Assembly (NCBI RefSeq): GCF_030651835.1 | Contig: NZ_JAUSBX010000020.1 | Location: forward strand, 1-64,000 | DNA from: Methylicorpusculum sp. | GTDB lineage: Bacteria; Pseudomonadota; Gammaproteobacteria; Methylococcales; Methylomonadaceae | Direction of reading: 5' to 3' | DNA: 64,000 nucleotides | In this document: one piece after another, positions 28,001 to 35,838 of the stretch | How positions within the stretch are numbered: the first letter of the stretch is position 1 | Layout: each line of letters begins with the position of its first letter | Program-made: the position numbers and the translations under genes | The notes under the pieces: generated by a model | Database searches by the model: none | Told to the model about the DNA's origin: nothing | Seen by the model: only the letters and a program-made list of their open reading frames with translations

Positions 28001-28609
28001 TTCCCTGACTTTTATCGGGTCTATCATGGTGCGAATTTGCTGGTCGTCCAACAATGCGATTTTGTTAACTTCGTGAGAAGTACGAAAACCATCAAAAAAA
28101 TGAATGAAGGGAATCCGTGCTTCCAGCGTCGCAGCCTGGGCAATCAGGGCCATGTCGTGGGCTTCCTGAACCGAACTGGAACCTAATTGGGCAAAGCCGG
28201 TATCACGGACAGCCATGACATCCGAATGGTCACCAAAAATCGACAATCCCTGAGCGGCCAATGAGCGGGCGGCAACATGAAAAACCGTCGAGGTCAGTTC
28301 CCCGGCGATCTTATACATGTTCGGGATCATCAGCAATAAGCCTTGCGATGCGGTGTAAGTCGTCGTCAATGCGCCTGTTTGCAGTGCCCCGTGAACGGCT
28401 CCTGCGGCACCGCCTTCGCTCTGCATTTCGGCAATAAGAGGAATGTTGCCCCAGATATTGGTTTTGCCTTCGCTGGCCCACTGATCAGCCCATTCGGCCA
28501 TGGTCGAGGACGGCGTGATAGGATAAATTGCGCAGACTTCATTGGTTCTATAAGCCACATACGCAACTGCTTCATTGCCGTCGACAGTAACAAGTTGTTG
28601 TTCAGTCAT
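25028..28609 (-). CDS. nifJ: pyruvate:ferredoxin (flavodoxin) oxidoreductase
   Basis: A 1193-residue single-chain enzyme, full length, oxidising pyruvate with CoA to acetyl-CoA, CO2 and reduced ferredoxin or flavodoxin. The order of domains is the TPP pyrimidine-binding domain (NEAVAYVAYRTNEVCAIYPITP), domain II, a gamma domain, two 4Fe-4S motifs (CIQCGNCSFVCP near 695 and CTGCNLCVSVCP near 750), CAGCGETPY near 826, and the TPP pyrophosphate site GDGWAYDIGSAG near 973. It is oxygen-sensitive in most organisms. It lies between a PreT-like and a PreA-like gene with gaps of 3 and 11 bp. It may feed nitrogenase or micro-oxic fermentation. Confidence 0.97.
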   Translation of the reverse strand: MTEQQLVTVDGNEAVAYVAYRTNEVCAIYPITPSSTMAEWADQWASEGKTNIWGNIPLIAEMQSEGGAAGAVHGALQTGALTTTYTASQGLLLMIPNMYKIAGELTSTVFHVAARSLAAQGLSIFGDHSDVMAVRDTGFAQLGSSSVQEAHDMALIAQAATLEARIPFIHFFDGFRTSHEVNKIALLDDQQIRTMIDPIKVREHRARGLNPDNPFIRGTAQNPDVYFQARETVNPFYQQTPAIVQKTMDKFAELTGRHYQLFEYTGAEDAERIIVIMGSAAETVKQTVKALVALGEKVGVIHVRLYLPFDEKAFLAVVPGTTLKIAVLDRCKTPGSTGEPLLHDVINTLTEAFTTDELANLPRTIGGRYGLSSKEFTPAMVKGIFDELSKDKPKHRFTIGINDDVGHTSLDYDPGFNIDPDNVISALFYGLGADGTVGANKNTIKIIGDIPDFFAQGYFVYDSKKSGSQTVSHLRFGPDPIHAPYLVQSAQFIGCHQFNFLFKTDILAKAAEGSVFLLNCPFPAEEVWNHLPRYVQDKIIGKNLSFYVIDATTVARESGMGSRVNTILQTCFFALSGVLPRAEAIAKIKEAIKKTYSRKGEEIVLKNYAAVDQTLAHLYQVTVPETATSTLAMPPIIPIEAPEFVQNVTAKMIAGLGDDLAVSEMPIDGTYPSGTTAWEKRNVSDFVPEWKPDLCIQCGNCSFVCPHSVIRAKFYHQSALDSAPASFKSAPISARGFPETRYTLQIYLEDCTGCNLCVSVCPALSLKESGVKAINMKDKEPLMVSEKENIRFFETLPVNDRARVDFSSIRGAQFLEPLFEFSGACAGCGETPYVKLISQLFGDRLIVANATGCSSIYGGNLPTTPWTKNHEGRGPAWSNSLFEDNAEFGFGFRLTADKHHDLAVQLTRQFEAELGSGFIRDITNARQKTESEIRIQRERVAELKAVLLHLDTEPARDLLSVADHLVRRSIWIVGGDGWAYDIGSAGLDHILASGRDVNVLVMDTEVYSNTGGQMSKSTPLGAVAKFAAAGKTVAKKDIALQGISYGNVYVARIAMGANPQQTLLAMREAEAYPGPSLILAYSHCIAHGINMQNGLKQQALATATGYWPLVRYNPALRQADKNPFVLDSPRPRRAFKDYAYNELRYKMLQRTNPDDADRMLELAQQLVNQKWDIYEQMATRKGSQFHPDATFSE

Positions 28610-28612
28610 TGC

Positions 28613-30250
28613 TTAAGCTCCCTGTTCAGATTGCATTTCTATGGCATGGCACGGGCATTGTTCGAAACAGACGGCACACCCGGTACATTTTTCATAATCA
28701 AAGCGGTAACGATTTCCAGGGCCTAACTTAACCACGGCAGTTTCCGGACAGGAACCATAGCAGCCGTCACATTCAAAGCAATTGCCGCAAGAATAACAGC
28801 GCTGCGCTTCAAAAGTGGCATCGGCAGCCGCAAGTCCCGAGACAATTTCAGTGAAGCTTCCGGCGCGTTGCTCGGAGTTCAGCATGCCCTGGGTTTTTTG
28901 GTCGGCGTCCGTCGAATACCAGGTGTGGAGGTTCTCATGGCTGACCAGGTCATGTTTTGGCTGCTGGGTATAGCGGCTGTTGCTCAGCCAGGCATCAATG
29001 TGCCGGGCTGCCTTTTTGCCGTGGCCGACGGCGACCGTAACAGTCCGTTCGCTGGGCACCATGTCGCCTCCGGCAAAGATGCCGCTGGACCCGGTTTGCA
29101 TGGTCGAGTCCACGATAACGGTGCCGTCATCTTTATAATCGATTTCGGGCACGGCTTGTAAAAATCCTGTGTCCGTTTCCTGGCCGACGGCCAGAATCAG
29201 CGAATCCGCTTCCAATGTCTCGTATTGCCCTGTCGGTTGCGGGCGGCCACTCTTGTCAATGGTCATGACCTCTACGGTCAATGACGTTCCGTCCATTTCC
29301 TTGATCGTCCGCAGCCAGTTGATTTTGACACCTTCTTCCAGCGCTTCATCCGCTTCGAAGTCATGCGCGGGCATATGTTCGCGGTCCCTGCGGTAGATAA
29401 TCAAGGCCTCTTCTGCGCCAAGCCGTTTGGCGGTTCGGGCGGCATCCATCGCGGTATTGCCGCCGCCGTAAATAGCCACTTTCCGGCCAATTTTTGGGGC
29501 GTTACCTGCCGCAACCTCACGTAAAAAAGTTACGGCATCCAGCATTTTTGAGGCTTCTCTGGCCGGTATGTCGACGCGTTTGCTCAAATGTGCACCGACA
29601 GCGACGAATACCGCGTCGAAATGACCTTCCTTTTTATCGGCTAACAGATTGTTAACTTTGCGATTCAGGATGATTTCGACGCCTAAAGATTCTATGCGGG
29701 CAATTTCCTGGTCTAGTTCTTTACGCGGTAAACGGTAAGTAGGAATTCCAAATCGCATCATGCCGCCTGCGACAGGCCCCGCTTCGTAAATGACCGCTTT
29801 ATGTCCTTTTCTGGCCAAATGATAGGCGGCTGATAAACCACTGGGTCCGGCGCCGATAATCAACACACGTTTGCCGCTGGGCGCGGCGTCGGATTCAATG
29901 TTCCAGCCTTCGGCAACCGCCATATCGCCGAGAAAGCGTTCAACCGCATGAATACTGACGGCGCTATCATAATGCGAGCGGTTGCAGCTGGTTTCGCAAG
30001 GGTGATAGCAGACACGGCCATGCACGGAAGGCAGAGGGTTGTCCTGCATGATGACCTGCCAAGCCTGCTTGAAGTGACCGGCTTGGACTAAAGCCAGCCA
30101 AGCTTGAATGTTCTCACCCGCCGGGCAGGCATTGTTGCAAGGAGGTAAAAAGTCTTTGTAAACAGGTCGTTGACTGCGAATTGCACCCGTACCCAGTTCG
30201 TGACTTTGAAGATTAGCCGGACGCGTGACATCAGAAGGATTCTTGCTCAT
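28613..30250 (-). CDS. PreT/GltD-like NAD(P)H flavoprotein with C-terminal ferredoxin domain
   Basis: A 545-residue soluble electron-transfer protein, first gene of the nifJ operon. An N-terminal Fe-S domain (CNNACPAGENIQAW near 38-51, CYHPCETSCNR near 81-91) is followed by an FAD site (GAGPSGLSAAYHLA, about 133-146) and an NAD(P) site (GGGNTAMDAARTAKRLG, about 262-278). A C-terminal extension has a cysteine-rich segment CYSCGNCFECDGCYGSCPE and a second motif CTGCAVCFEQCPC. The core matches the GltD small subunit and PreT. The extra ferredoxin domain suggests it passes electrons between NAD(P)H and the ferredoxin pool served by NifJ. Confidence 0.9.
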   Translation of the reverse strand: MSKNPSDVTRPANLQSHELGTGAIRSQRPVYKDFLPPCNNACPAGENIQAWLALVQAGHFKQAWQVIMQDNPLPSVHGRVCYHPCETSCNRSHYDSAVSIHAVERFLGDMAVAEGWNIESDAAPSGKRVLIIGAGPSGLSAAYHLARKGHKAVIYEAGPVAGGMMRFGIPTYRLPRKELDQEIARIESLGVEIILNRKVNNLLADKKEGHFDAVFVAVGAHLSKRVDIPAREASKMLDAVTFLREVAAGNAPKIGRKVAIYGGGNTAMDAARTAKRLGAEEALIIYRRDREHMPAHDFEADEALEEGVKINWLRTIKEMDGTSLTVEVMTIDKSGRPQPTGQYETLEADSLILAVGQETDTGFLQAVPEIDYKDDGTVIVDSTMQTGSSGIFAGGDMVPSERTVTVAVGHGKKAARHIDAWLSNSRYTQQPKHDLVSHENLHTWYSTDADQKTQGMLNSEQRAGSFTEIVSGLAAADATFEAQRCYSCGNCFECDGCYGSCPETAVVKLGPGNRYRFDYEKCTGCAVCFEQCPCHAIEMQSEQGA

Positions 30251-30384
30251 TAGGTCAGCTCAATTGTTTGATTTGGAGAAATCAGCTTTAGGAAAAGTTT
30301 CCATGAAATAGTTGGTTGCGGACAGGGCTAATCAAAGCTAAACCCGGTCTTCATTGCCGGAGGGCATGTAATGCTTGATAATTC

Positions 30385-30538
30385 GTAACTACTCACCCGC
30401 TTTGAATTTTGGATGTAGGTCATTGATTTCAAAGGACGCGTGAATTCGTCCATGAAGCTCTCTGCAACATCCCTGTTGCAGAAGCCTTTTCAATCAATCA
30501 CCTACACCCCCATTAAATCGAAAGGGGTGAACAGATAC
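30385..30538 (-). mobile_element. MITE family A, copy 3
   Basis: A complete 154-bp element in reverse orientation. The ends are gtaactactcacccgc and, reverse-complemented, gtatctgttcacccct, an imperfect terminal inverted repeat. The internal hairpin (ctgcaaca / tgttgcag) is intact. A perfect 8-bp target duplication, gataattc, flanks it at 30377-30384 and 30539-30546. It lies upstream of the PreT-nifJ-PreA operon, between its promoter region and the 6S RNA gene. Confidence 0.93.
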
Positions 30539-30546
30539 GATAATTC

Positions 30547-30842
30547 CGGCAATTATTGTAATTCCAGTAATCAGAGGAACGCATTAAGAGCAACTGAAGA
30601 GCGGAAATACCATAAATTAATAAGAGAGTTTAATTCATACGAAATGGGAATGTAAGTAACATATTTTATGAGGTTACTTAATTGGGTCACGGCTTGATTT
30701 GCGCGTACGTAATGAATTTACTTTTCGGCTAAAACAAATGGACTTTAGGCAAAGCCTTTGCCTGGTTATCCAATGAAAATCAGAGGGGTATTGGTAATTT
30801 GACAGATCAAGATGCCTGTCTATTTTTGTAGTCGATAAAGCA
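30547..30842. other. intergenic DNA, no gene seen
   Basis: About 300 bp downstream of the 6S RNA on the minus strand. It contains one perfect small palindrome (aggcaaag-c-ctttgcct, 30755-30771). In other gammaproteobacteria the ygfA gene often follows 6S RNA; it is not here. Confidence 0.5.
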
Positions 30843-31022
30843 GTATCTCCCACCTGCGCCGTAACACGCTATCGTCCTTGAACCGACGGTTCAAGTGGGA
30901 ACTCAATCTACTTATCAGGCTCCCCGAATAAACGGGTATGCACACCAATGTAGAAATCAGCTCCCGGGGTAAATATAGGTTCAGGAAACACCCAGCACAT
31001 CCTCGAACGCTGTAGGAGATAC
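30843..31022 (-). ncRNA. ssrS: 6S RNA
   Basis: A 180-nt RNA gene that mimics an open promoter and sequesters sigma-70 RNA polymerase in stationary phase. On the minus strand the ends form a closing stem GTATCTCC / GGAGATAC (31022-31015 with 30850-30843). CCTGAACCTATATTT near the 5' side matches the E. coli CCTGAGCCGATATTT region as I remember it, and the 3' half contains the conserved hairpin CTTGAACCGTCGGTTCAAGG. The location directly after zapA on the same strand is the classical gammaproteobacterial synteny. Exact 5' and 3' ends are estimated from the closing stem. Confidence 0.93.
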
Positions 31023-31033
31023 GTGCAGCTATT

Positions 31034-31342
31034 CTAGCGCGTTTCTGAATTTTCCAAAACGTTTTCTATTTTTCCGCTCAATTTGATCAGGGTTTCTGTG
31101 AGGTTTCTCTCAAGTTCCCGGTTGCGGGTTTCTGCAATGTGTAATTCATGTGCCAGATTAAGGGCGGCCATCACCGCTATTCTATCCGTGCCGACCACTT
31201 TGCCGGAGTCTCTGATTTTGCGCATCTGATTGTCGAGCTGGCGTGCTGACTCAAGCAGACCGGTTTGTTCGTCAGGCGCGCAGGCAATTTTATATTCTTT
31301 GCTCAGTATGTTGATGGTAATTGCTGATACATTTTTGTTCAT
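31034..31342 (-). CDS. zapA: cell division protein ZapA
   Basis: A 102-residue cytoplasmic protein that binds and bundles FtsZ at the Z-ring. The N-terminal ITINILSKEYKIACAPDEQ strand-turn region and the central GTDRIAVMAALNLAHEL are typical of ZapA. The C-terminal half is a coiled coil for dimerisation. It overlaps the upstream coiled-coil gene by 4 bp (ATGA) and is followed 11 bp later by the 6S RNA gene. Normal length. Confidence 0.95.
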   Translation of the reverse strand: MNKNVSAITINILSKEYKIACAPDEQTGLLESARQLDNQMRKIRDSGKVVGTDRIAVMAALNLAHELHIAETRNRELERNLTETLIKLSGKIENVLENSETR

Positions 31343-31566
31343 GCGCCGTGCTCCATTGCTTTTAACCGGGATATCATAGCTTCGACCCGGGTTCTGGCCA
31401 GGCTGGTTTTTTCGAGTAATTTGGCTTTTTGACGAACCAGTTCTTCTTGTTTGATTTTGAGCGAGTTATTTTCGTTTTTTAATGAATTGTATTGCTCTAT
31501 GAGTTGATCCAGCTTGTCTTCCAGATCTTTCAATTCAAGGGACTGATCATTTTCAGGATGTGTCAT
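31339..31566 (-). CDS. TIGR02449-type coiled-coil protein (ZapB-like)
   Basis: A 75-residue protein that is almost entirely one heptad coiled coil (about 10-65; LEDKLDQLIEQYNSLKNEN). It is usually annotated as TIGR02449 family in this position upstream of zapA, and its form suggests a division-associated partner, although that is inferred. Its stop overlaps the zapA start, so the two are coupled. It is divergent from ygfB, with a 180-bp promoter gap. Confidence 0.85.
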   Translation of the reverse strand: MTHPENDQSLELKDLEDKLDQLIEQYNSLKNENNSLKIKQEELVRQKAKLLEKTSLARTRVEAMISRLKAMEHGA

Positions 31567-31747
31567 GGCAGTGATTGTCTGTAAAAGCTTGGAAAAAAGT
31601 AATATCCCGTCTCAATTACAACACGAGACTAATTCGGCACTCAAGCCGATCAAAGGAAGTCTATGGTAACAAAAATATGACTTTTCAAGTATCATTCGTA
31701 AGAAAATCAAGCGCATTTTTGTTTAGCCCTACTTCCCGTCATTACTT

Positions 31748-32299
31748 ATGGATTATCACGTTTTTGAATCTCTTTTTGTCACTGCCGGCACTAATTGTTC
31801 GGTGGCCGAGGCCCATGGCCTGGCAACCGGAATGTTATGTGTCGATGAGCGCGCAGATGCGGCCAATTGGTTAACCGAATTGTTTGATGAGGATGCAGAC
31901 AGCGATTCTTCGGCTTTCAGCAAATTTTTTGAAAAGACCCGCGCCGCCATAACCAGCGATGACTACCGTTTTGACTTGTTGTTGCCGGAAGACATTGATG
32001 ATCTTGAAGAACAGGTCGAGGCACTGCGCGATTGGTGTCAGGGCTTTTTGTTTGGCGTCGGTTATTCCGGAGGATCAGGCGCATGGCCTGGAGAAATCAG
32101 TGAAATTCTGAAGGATATTGTTGAAATTACCAAAATCGAAGCCGGTCAAAGCATCAGTGGTGATGCAGTTAAAGACGATCAGGATGCAAAAGATGAAGAG
32201 GACAGGGCGGCTTTCATAGAGATCAATGAGTATCTTCGTGCCTCGGTTTACATGATACGCGAAGAATTTCTCAGTCGCGCGGAAAGCGCTCCCCATTGA
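31748..32299 (+). CDS. ygfB: YgfB/UPF0149 family protein
   Basis: A 183-residue acidic, helical cytoplasmic protein of the YecA/YgfB (UPF0149) family. Conserved features are VAEAHGLATGMLCVDE near 20-35 and LRDWCQGFLFGVG near 94-106. The molecular role is not well defined; in Pseudomonas, YgfB has been reported to influence gene regulation. It heads the conserved ygfB-pepP-ubiH row and is divergent from the zapA unit. The gap to pepP is 130 bp. Confidence 0.92.
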   Translation: MDYHVFESLFVTAGTNCSVAEAHGLATGMLCVDERADAANWLTELFDEDADSDSSAFSKFFEKTRAAITSDDYRFDLLLPEDIDDLEEQVEALRDWCQGFLFGVGYSGGSGAWPGEISEILKDIVEITKIEAGQSISGDAVKDDQDAKDEEDRAAFIEINEYLRASVYMIREEFLSRAESAPH

Positions 32300-32429
32300 A
32301 GTAAGCCGGAGTCTTGATATTCTGTTGATTGCCTGCTCGAAGCCTAAGCCCTTTGGCCTGACTTTATTCAGCAAAAACTACCGGATTATTACAGGTACAG
32401 TCATTAACCCCCTCATGACAATTAACTAA

Positions 32430-33740
32430 ATGAAACAAGTTGAATTTAAAAAACGCCGCAAGCAGTTGATGAAGCGAATCGGTCAGGGAAATATCGGGCT
32501 GATAGGCAGCGCATCCGAACAGACACGTAATCGTGATGTCAGTTATCCATTTAGACAGGACAGTGATTTTTATTATTTGACGGGGTTTAATGAGCCTGAA
32601 GCTCTGGCGGTGTTTATTCCCGGAAGACCTCAAGGCGAGTACATCCTGTTCTGCAGGGAGTTTGATGAAAAGAAAGCCTTGTGGGAAGGCGCGCATGCCG
32701 GATTGATGGGCGCTACCAAAGATTATCAGGCCGATGATGCTTTTCCGATTGATGACATCGATGACATTTTGCCCGGATTACTGGAAAACAAAGGCAAGGT
32801 TTTTTATCCGATGGGACGCGACAGCGACCTTGACCATAGCTTGATGGACTGGATCAATCATTTGCGAGGTCAAACACGGTCAGGCATCAGTGCGCCCATG
32901 GAATTGGTGTCGCTGGAGCATATTGTTCATGAAATGCGGCTTATAAAAAGCCCGGCCGAGCTTAAGCTTATGCGAAAAGCGGCGGAAATTTCAGCGCAGG
33001 CTCATGTCAAGGCCATGCAATTCAGCCGTCCCGGATTATTCGAATATCAAGTGGAAGCTGAAATCGTTCATCATTTTATGAACAACGGTTTAAGAGCGGT
33101 GGCCTACCCTTCGATAGTCGCCGCAGGCAAGAATGCCTGTACCTTGCATTACACGGAAAATGCAGACTCGCTTAAAGCCGGAGACTTGTTGCTGATCGAT
33201 GCCGGTGCCGAGTGCGACCATTATGCCGCCGACATCACCCGTACATTCCCGGTGTCAGGGCAATTTAATGAGCCGCAAAAACAGTTGTATCAGTTGGTTT
33301 TGGATGCTCAGTATGCGGCCATTGCCGAAATCAAGCCGGGTACTCCGTGGAATATAGCTCATGAGGCTTCAGTTTCGGTTTTGACCAAAGGACTGGTTAA
33401 ACTGGGCCTGCTAAAAGGCCGCACCGCCAAGTTGATTAAAGATGAAGCCTACAAAGCTTTTTACATGCACCGGATCGGCCATTGGTTAGGTATGGATGTG
33501 CACGATGTCGGCGACTATAAAATTAACGATGAATGGCGATTATTGGAACCGGGCATGGTCTTGACCATTGAACCGGGGTTGTACATTCCCAGCGACTGCG
33601 CGACGGTAGATGAGCAGTGGCGAGGAATCGGCATCCGTATAGAAGACGATGTTTTGGTTACTGAAGACGGCCACGAAATTTTAACCAGTCTGGTGCCCAA
33701 GTCCGTTGAAGCGATAGAAGCGCTGATGCAGGCTGCCTGA
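32430..33740 (+). CDS. pepP: Xaa-Pro aminopeptidase
   Basis: A 436-residue M24-family aminopeptidase P removing an N-terminal residue preceding proline, in the cytoplasm. The N-terminal creatinase-like domain (about 1-170) precedes the pita-bread domain. Metal ligands are seen in order: two Asp in DAGAECDHYAADITRTFP (about 275-292), His in HRIGHWLGMDVHD (about 349-361), Glu in EPGLYIP (about 386-392) and Glu in GIGIRIEDD. Length equals the E. coli enzyme. The stop overlaps ubiH (TGATG). Confidence 0.96.
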   Translation: MKQVEFKKRRKQLMKRIGQGNIGLIGSASEQTRNRDVSYPFRQDSDFYYLTGFNEPEALAVFIPGRPQGEYILFCREFDEKKALWEGAHAGLMGATKDYQADDAFPIDDIDDILPGLLENKGKVFYPMGRDSDLDHSLMDWINHLRGQTRSGISAPMELVSLEHIVHEMRLIKSPAELKLMRKAAEISAQAHVKAMQFSRPGLFEYQVEAEIVHHFMNNGLRAVAYPSIVAAGKNACTLHYTENADSLKAGDLLLIDAGAECDHYAADITRTFPVSGQFNEPQKQLYQLVLDAQYAAIAEIKPGTPWNIAHEASVSVLTKGLVKLGLLKGRTAKLIKDEAYKAFYMHRIGHWLGMDVHDVGDYKINDEWRLLEPGMVLTIEPGLYIPSDCATVDEQWRGIGIRIEDDVLVTEDGHEILTSLVPKSVEAIEALMQAA

Positions 33741-34951
33741 TGAGAAGCGATTACGATGTATTGATTGCCGGAGGCGGATTGGCTGGTAATTGTCTGGCTT
33801 TGGCATTGAAAGACTCCGGCTTGAATATCGCGATTGTCGAAGCGCAAACCCTCAAACAGCTTCAAGAATCTCCCGCCGGTGACCGAGCGTTGGCGCTGGC
33901 GAGCGGAACGGTCGAGCTTTTGGAGGACTTGGGCATTTGGCACGGCATCCGTGAAATGGCCACGCCCATCGTTAATATTCATGTGTCGGATCAGGGGCAT
34001 TTCGGAAAAACACGTCTGGCCGCTCAAAAAGAAAATGTAGCGGCGCTGGGCTATGTGATACGAGCCAGAGACATAGAAACCCATGTGGCCAAGCTGGTCG
34101 ATGAGGCCGGTATTACCTTGATCTGCCCGGCACGCGTTGCCGGATTGATGAGTACTGAGTTCGACATCGGCGTCAGTGTCAAAGCCGGCAACGAATCGCA
34201 TGCGTTGACGGCTTTGTTACTGGTCGGTGCAGATGGCGGCAACTCTTCGGTACGCAAGTTGCTGGATATCGATCAAGACATCACTGAATATGGCCAGACC
34301 GCACTGGTTGCCACGATAAGCTGCAGTTTGCCGCATCAAAATATCGCCTTCGAACGCTTCACGTCTTCGGGTCCTTTGGCTTTATTGCCGATGGAAGGTC
34401 AAACTTGTGCCCTCGTCTGGACGCGCAAACACGAAGAAGCGGAATATCTTAAAGACTGCAGTGAACCAGAATTTATCGAGCGCTTACACGATTGTTTCGG
34501 TTATCGGCTGGGTGAATTAAGTTTATCTGCACCGAGGCGGGCATTTCCATTAAGTCTGATCCGTGCTGAAGCGATGGTTTCCGGGCGAGCAGTCATCATC
34601 GGCAATGCGGTTCATCAATTGCATCCTGTCGCTGGACAGGGCTTTAACCTGGGTCTGAGAGATGTGGTTCAACTGGCTGACACGCTGTTGCATCAAATTG
34701 AGATAAACGGAGATATCGGTGATCCGGACGTACTCAAACAATATGCTGATACCCGGCAGCAGGATTTATCAAAAGTGATCGGTTTTACCCATACACTGGT
34801 CAGCGTTTTTTCAAACCAGTGGGCGCCATTAGCGCTGGTCAGAAATCTGGGCTTGGCTTTGCTGGACATTGCCCCCTCGGGAAAAAGCTTGTTGACCCGA
34901 CATGCAATGGGTCTGGCAAGCCAATTGCCCCGGCTGGGCAAAAATCGTTGA
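33740..34951 (+). CDS. ubiH: 2-octaprenyl-6-methoxyphenol hydroxylase
   Basis: A 403-residue class A flavoprotein monooxygenase of ubiquinone biosynthesis, inner-membrane-associated. It has GGGLAG at 11-16 (FAD), GDRALALASG near 51-60, a DG motif (VGADGGNSSVRK, about 162-173) and the second FAD motif GNAVHQLHPVAGQGFNLGLRD near 289-309. UbiH, UbiI and UbiF are paralogues; position after pepP favours UbiH. It is translationally coupled to pepP. UbiI, which often follows, is absent, and repeats and a toxin-antitoxin pair lie there instead. Confidence 0.93.
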   Translation: MRSDYDVLIAGGGLAGNCLALALKDSGLNIAIVEAQTLKQLQESPAGDRALALASGTVELLEDLGIWHGIREMATPIVNIHVSDQGHFGKTRLAAQKENVAALGYVIRARDIETHVAKLVDEAGITLICPARVAGLMSTEFDIGVSVKAGNESHALTALLLVGADGGNSSVRKLLDIDQDITEYGQTALVATISCSLPHQNIAFERFTSSGPLALLPMEGQTCALVWTRKHEEAEYLKDCSEPEFIERLHDCFGYRLGELSLSAPRRAFPLSLIRAEAMVSGRAVIIGNAVHQLHPVAGQGFNLGLRDVVQLADTLLHQIEINGDIGDPDVLKQYADTRQQDLSKVIGFTHTLVSVFSNQWAPLALVRNLGLALLDIAPSGKSLLTRHAMGLASQLPRLGKNR

Positions 34952-35005
34952 ACCTGGCATGACCCGGAAATTTGCTCATATCTCGGATTGTAGTTTTGTA
35001 GAACT

Positions 35006-35084
35006 GTAGGGCGTTATCGCGATAGCAAAACGCCAACACGCTTTAAAGCAATGGCGGATTGCCTCTGCGAATCCGCCTTACGGG
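35006..35084. repeat. double-palindrome intergenic repeat
   Basis: Two adjacent hairpins: ggcgtt/aacgcc at 35010-35034 and ggcggatt/aatccgcc at 35053-35077. The whole has the look of the dispersed tagggcg...gcggatt...ccgcctta elements common in proteobacterial intergenic DNA. It lies between the ubiH and toxin stops and may end both transcripts. Confidence 0.55.
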
Positions 35085-35381
35085 TTAACTGCTTTTAGGC
35101 CAACGATTCGGATTTCTTGCATCATGCACGACCGCCAACACATGGACTAAATTACTACGCACGACAAAAAACAAACCGAATGGAAATCGTGGGATGAGTG
35201 CGCGGCGAACACCTGGTATTATCTCAGCATATAGTAATGGTGATTGCTCCAGCCGTTTTAGCTGCAGTTCTATTGCGGCAATAAATTCTTCACCGAGTCC
35301 TGAGCTCTGTGACTCGTACCATTCTTGGGCTTCGCCCGTTTCACGTAAGGCTCGTGAAGAAAACTTCAGGCGGTACGCCAT
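35085..35381 (-). CDS. RelE/ParE-family toxin
   Basis: A 98-residue small basic protein of the RelE/ParE superfamily. It has the N-terminal RLKFSSRALRETGEAQEWYES, the core IPGVRRALIPRFPFGLFFVV and the C-terminal VVHDARNPNRW, the standard ParE pattern. It is probably a growth-inhibiting toxin (gyrase- or ribosome-directed; which one cannot be told). The start lies inside the antitoxin gene (16-bp overlap), so the pair is co-translated antitoxin first. Confidence 0.9.
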   Translation of the reverse strand: MAYRLKFSSRALRETGEAQEWYESQSSGLGEEFIAAIELQLKRLEQSPLLYAEIIPGVRRALIPRFPFGLFFVVRSNLVHVLAVVHDARNPNRWPKSS

Positions 35382-35608
35382 GAGCCATCTTTTAGGCGTG
35401 ACTTTACCTGATCCCAGGAATAACCAGCCTCTGGATTTTTCTCGAACTCAATCATGCGTAGTTCCAGTTCGGCTTTAAGCTCTGGTGAAACTTCGACAGC
35501 TTCAGGTACTGCTGCAACGCTGTCCCAGATAAGCTCAACCAGCCGAATGCGCTCCTGTACCGGAAGCTCAAGAATATCGGTAATAGAGATGTTGTTCATT
35601 ATGGACAC
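35366..35608 (-). CDS. addiction-module antitoxin (TIGR02574-like)
   Basis: An 80-residue antitoxin of the CHP02574 addiction-module family. It has an N-terminal helical segment ILELPVQERIRLVELIWDSV (about 12-31), an acidic middle with PELKAELELRMIEFEKNPE, and a C-terminal SWDQVKSRL. It normally partners a ParE-type toxin, as here. The start is probably GTG at 35608 (aaggg 5 nt upstream); ATG at 35599 is the alternative. Confidence 0.9.
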   Translation of the reverse strand: MSIMNNISITDILELPVQERIRLVELIWDSVAAVPEAVEVSPELKAELELRMIEFEKNPEAGYSWDQVKSRLKDGSWRTA

Positions 35609-35640
35609 TGTACCCTTTCGTTAAAAATCAAAAGCGAAGC

Positions 35641-35838
35641 TTATAAGCTACCCGACAATTTAAGTTTTTCCATGACTAGCTCGTCAACTTGATTATTTGG
35701 TGTGCCACCGTTCAAAATATGTTGCGCAGCCCAAACATAGTTTTTAAAGGACGGATAGTCGCCATTTAGCTTCTTAACGATTTCGATAGCCATTTCCGCC
35801 ATATACTCTTTTTGCTCCTGAGTGTATCTCTTGCTCAT
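35641..35838 (-). CDS. small unknown protein
   Basis: A 65-residue protein I do not recognise, predicted helical and soluble (MSKRYTQEQKEYMAEMAIE..., ending MEKLKLSGSL). I placed the start at the ATG at 35838 with a weak aggtg upstream. The same frame stays open to a TTG at 35985, which would add 49 residues including a hydrophobic stretch. It lies upstream of the toxin-antitoxin pair on the same strand in a region of small, poorly conserved genes, so it may be accessory. Confidence 0.45.
   Translation of the reverse strand: MSKRYTQEQKEYMAEMAIEIVKKLNGDYPSFKNYVWAAQHILNGGTPNNQVDELVMEKLKLSGSL

Noticed and set aside
30440-30655. A 71-codon open frame starting within MITE A copy 3
   Set aside because: Its first half is repeat sequence and the rest has no protein-like pattern or ribosome site.
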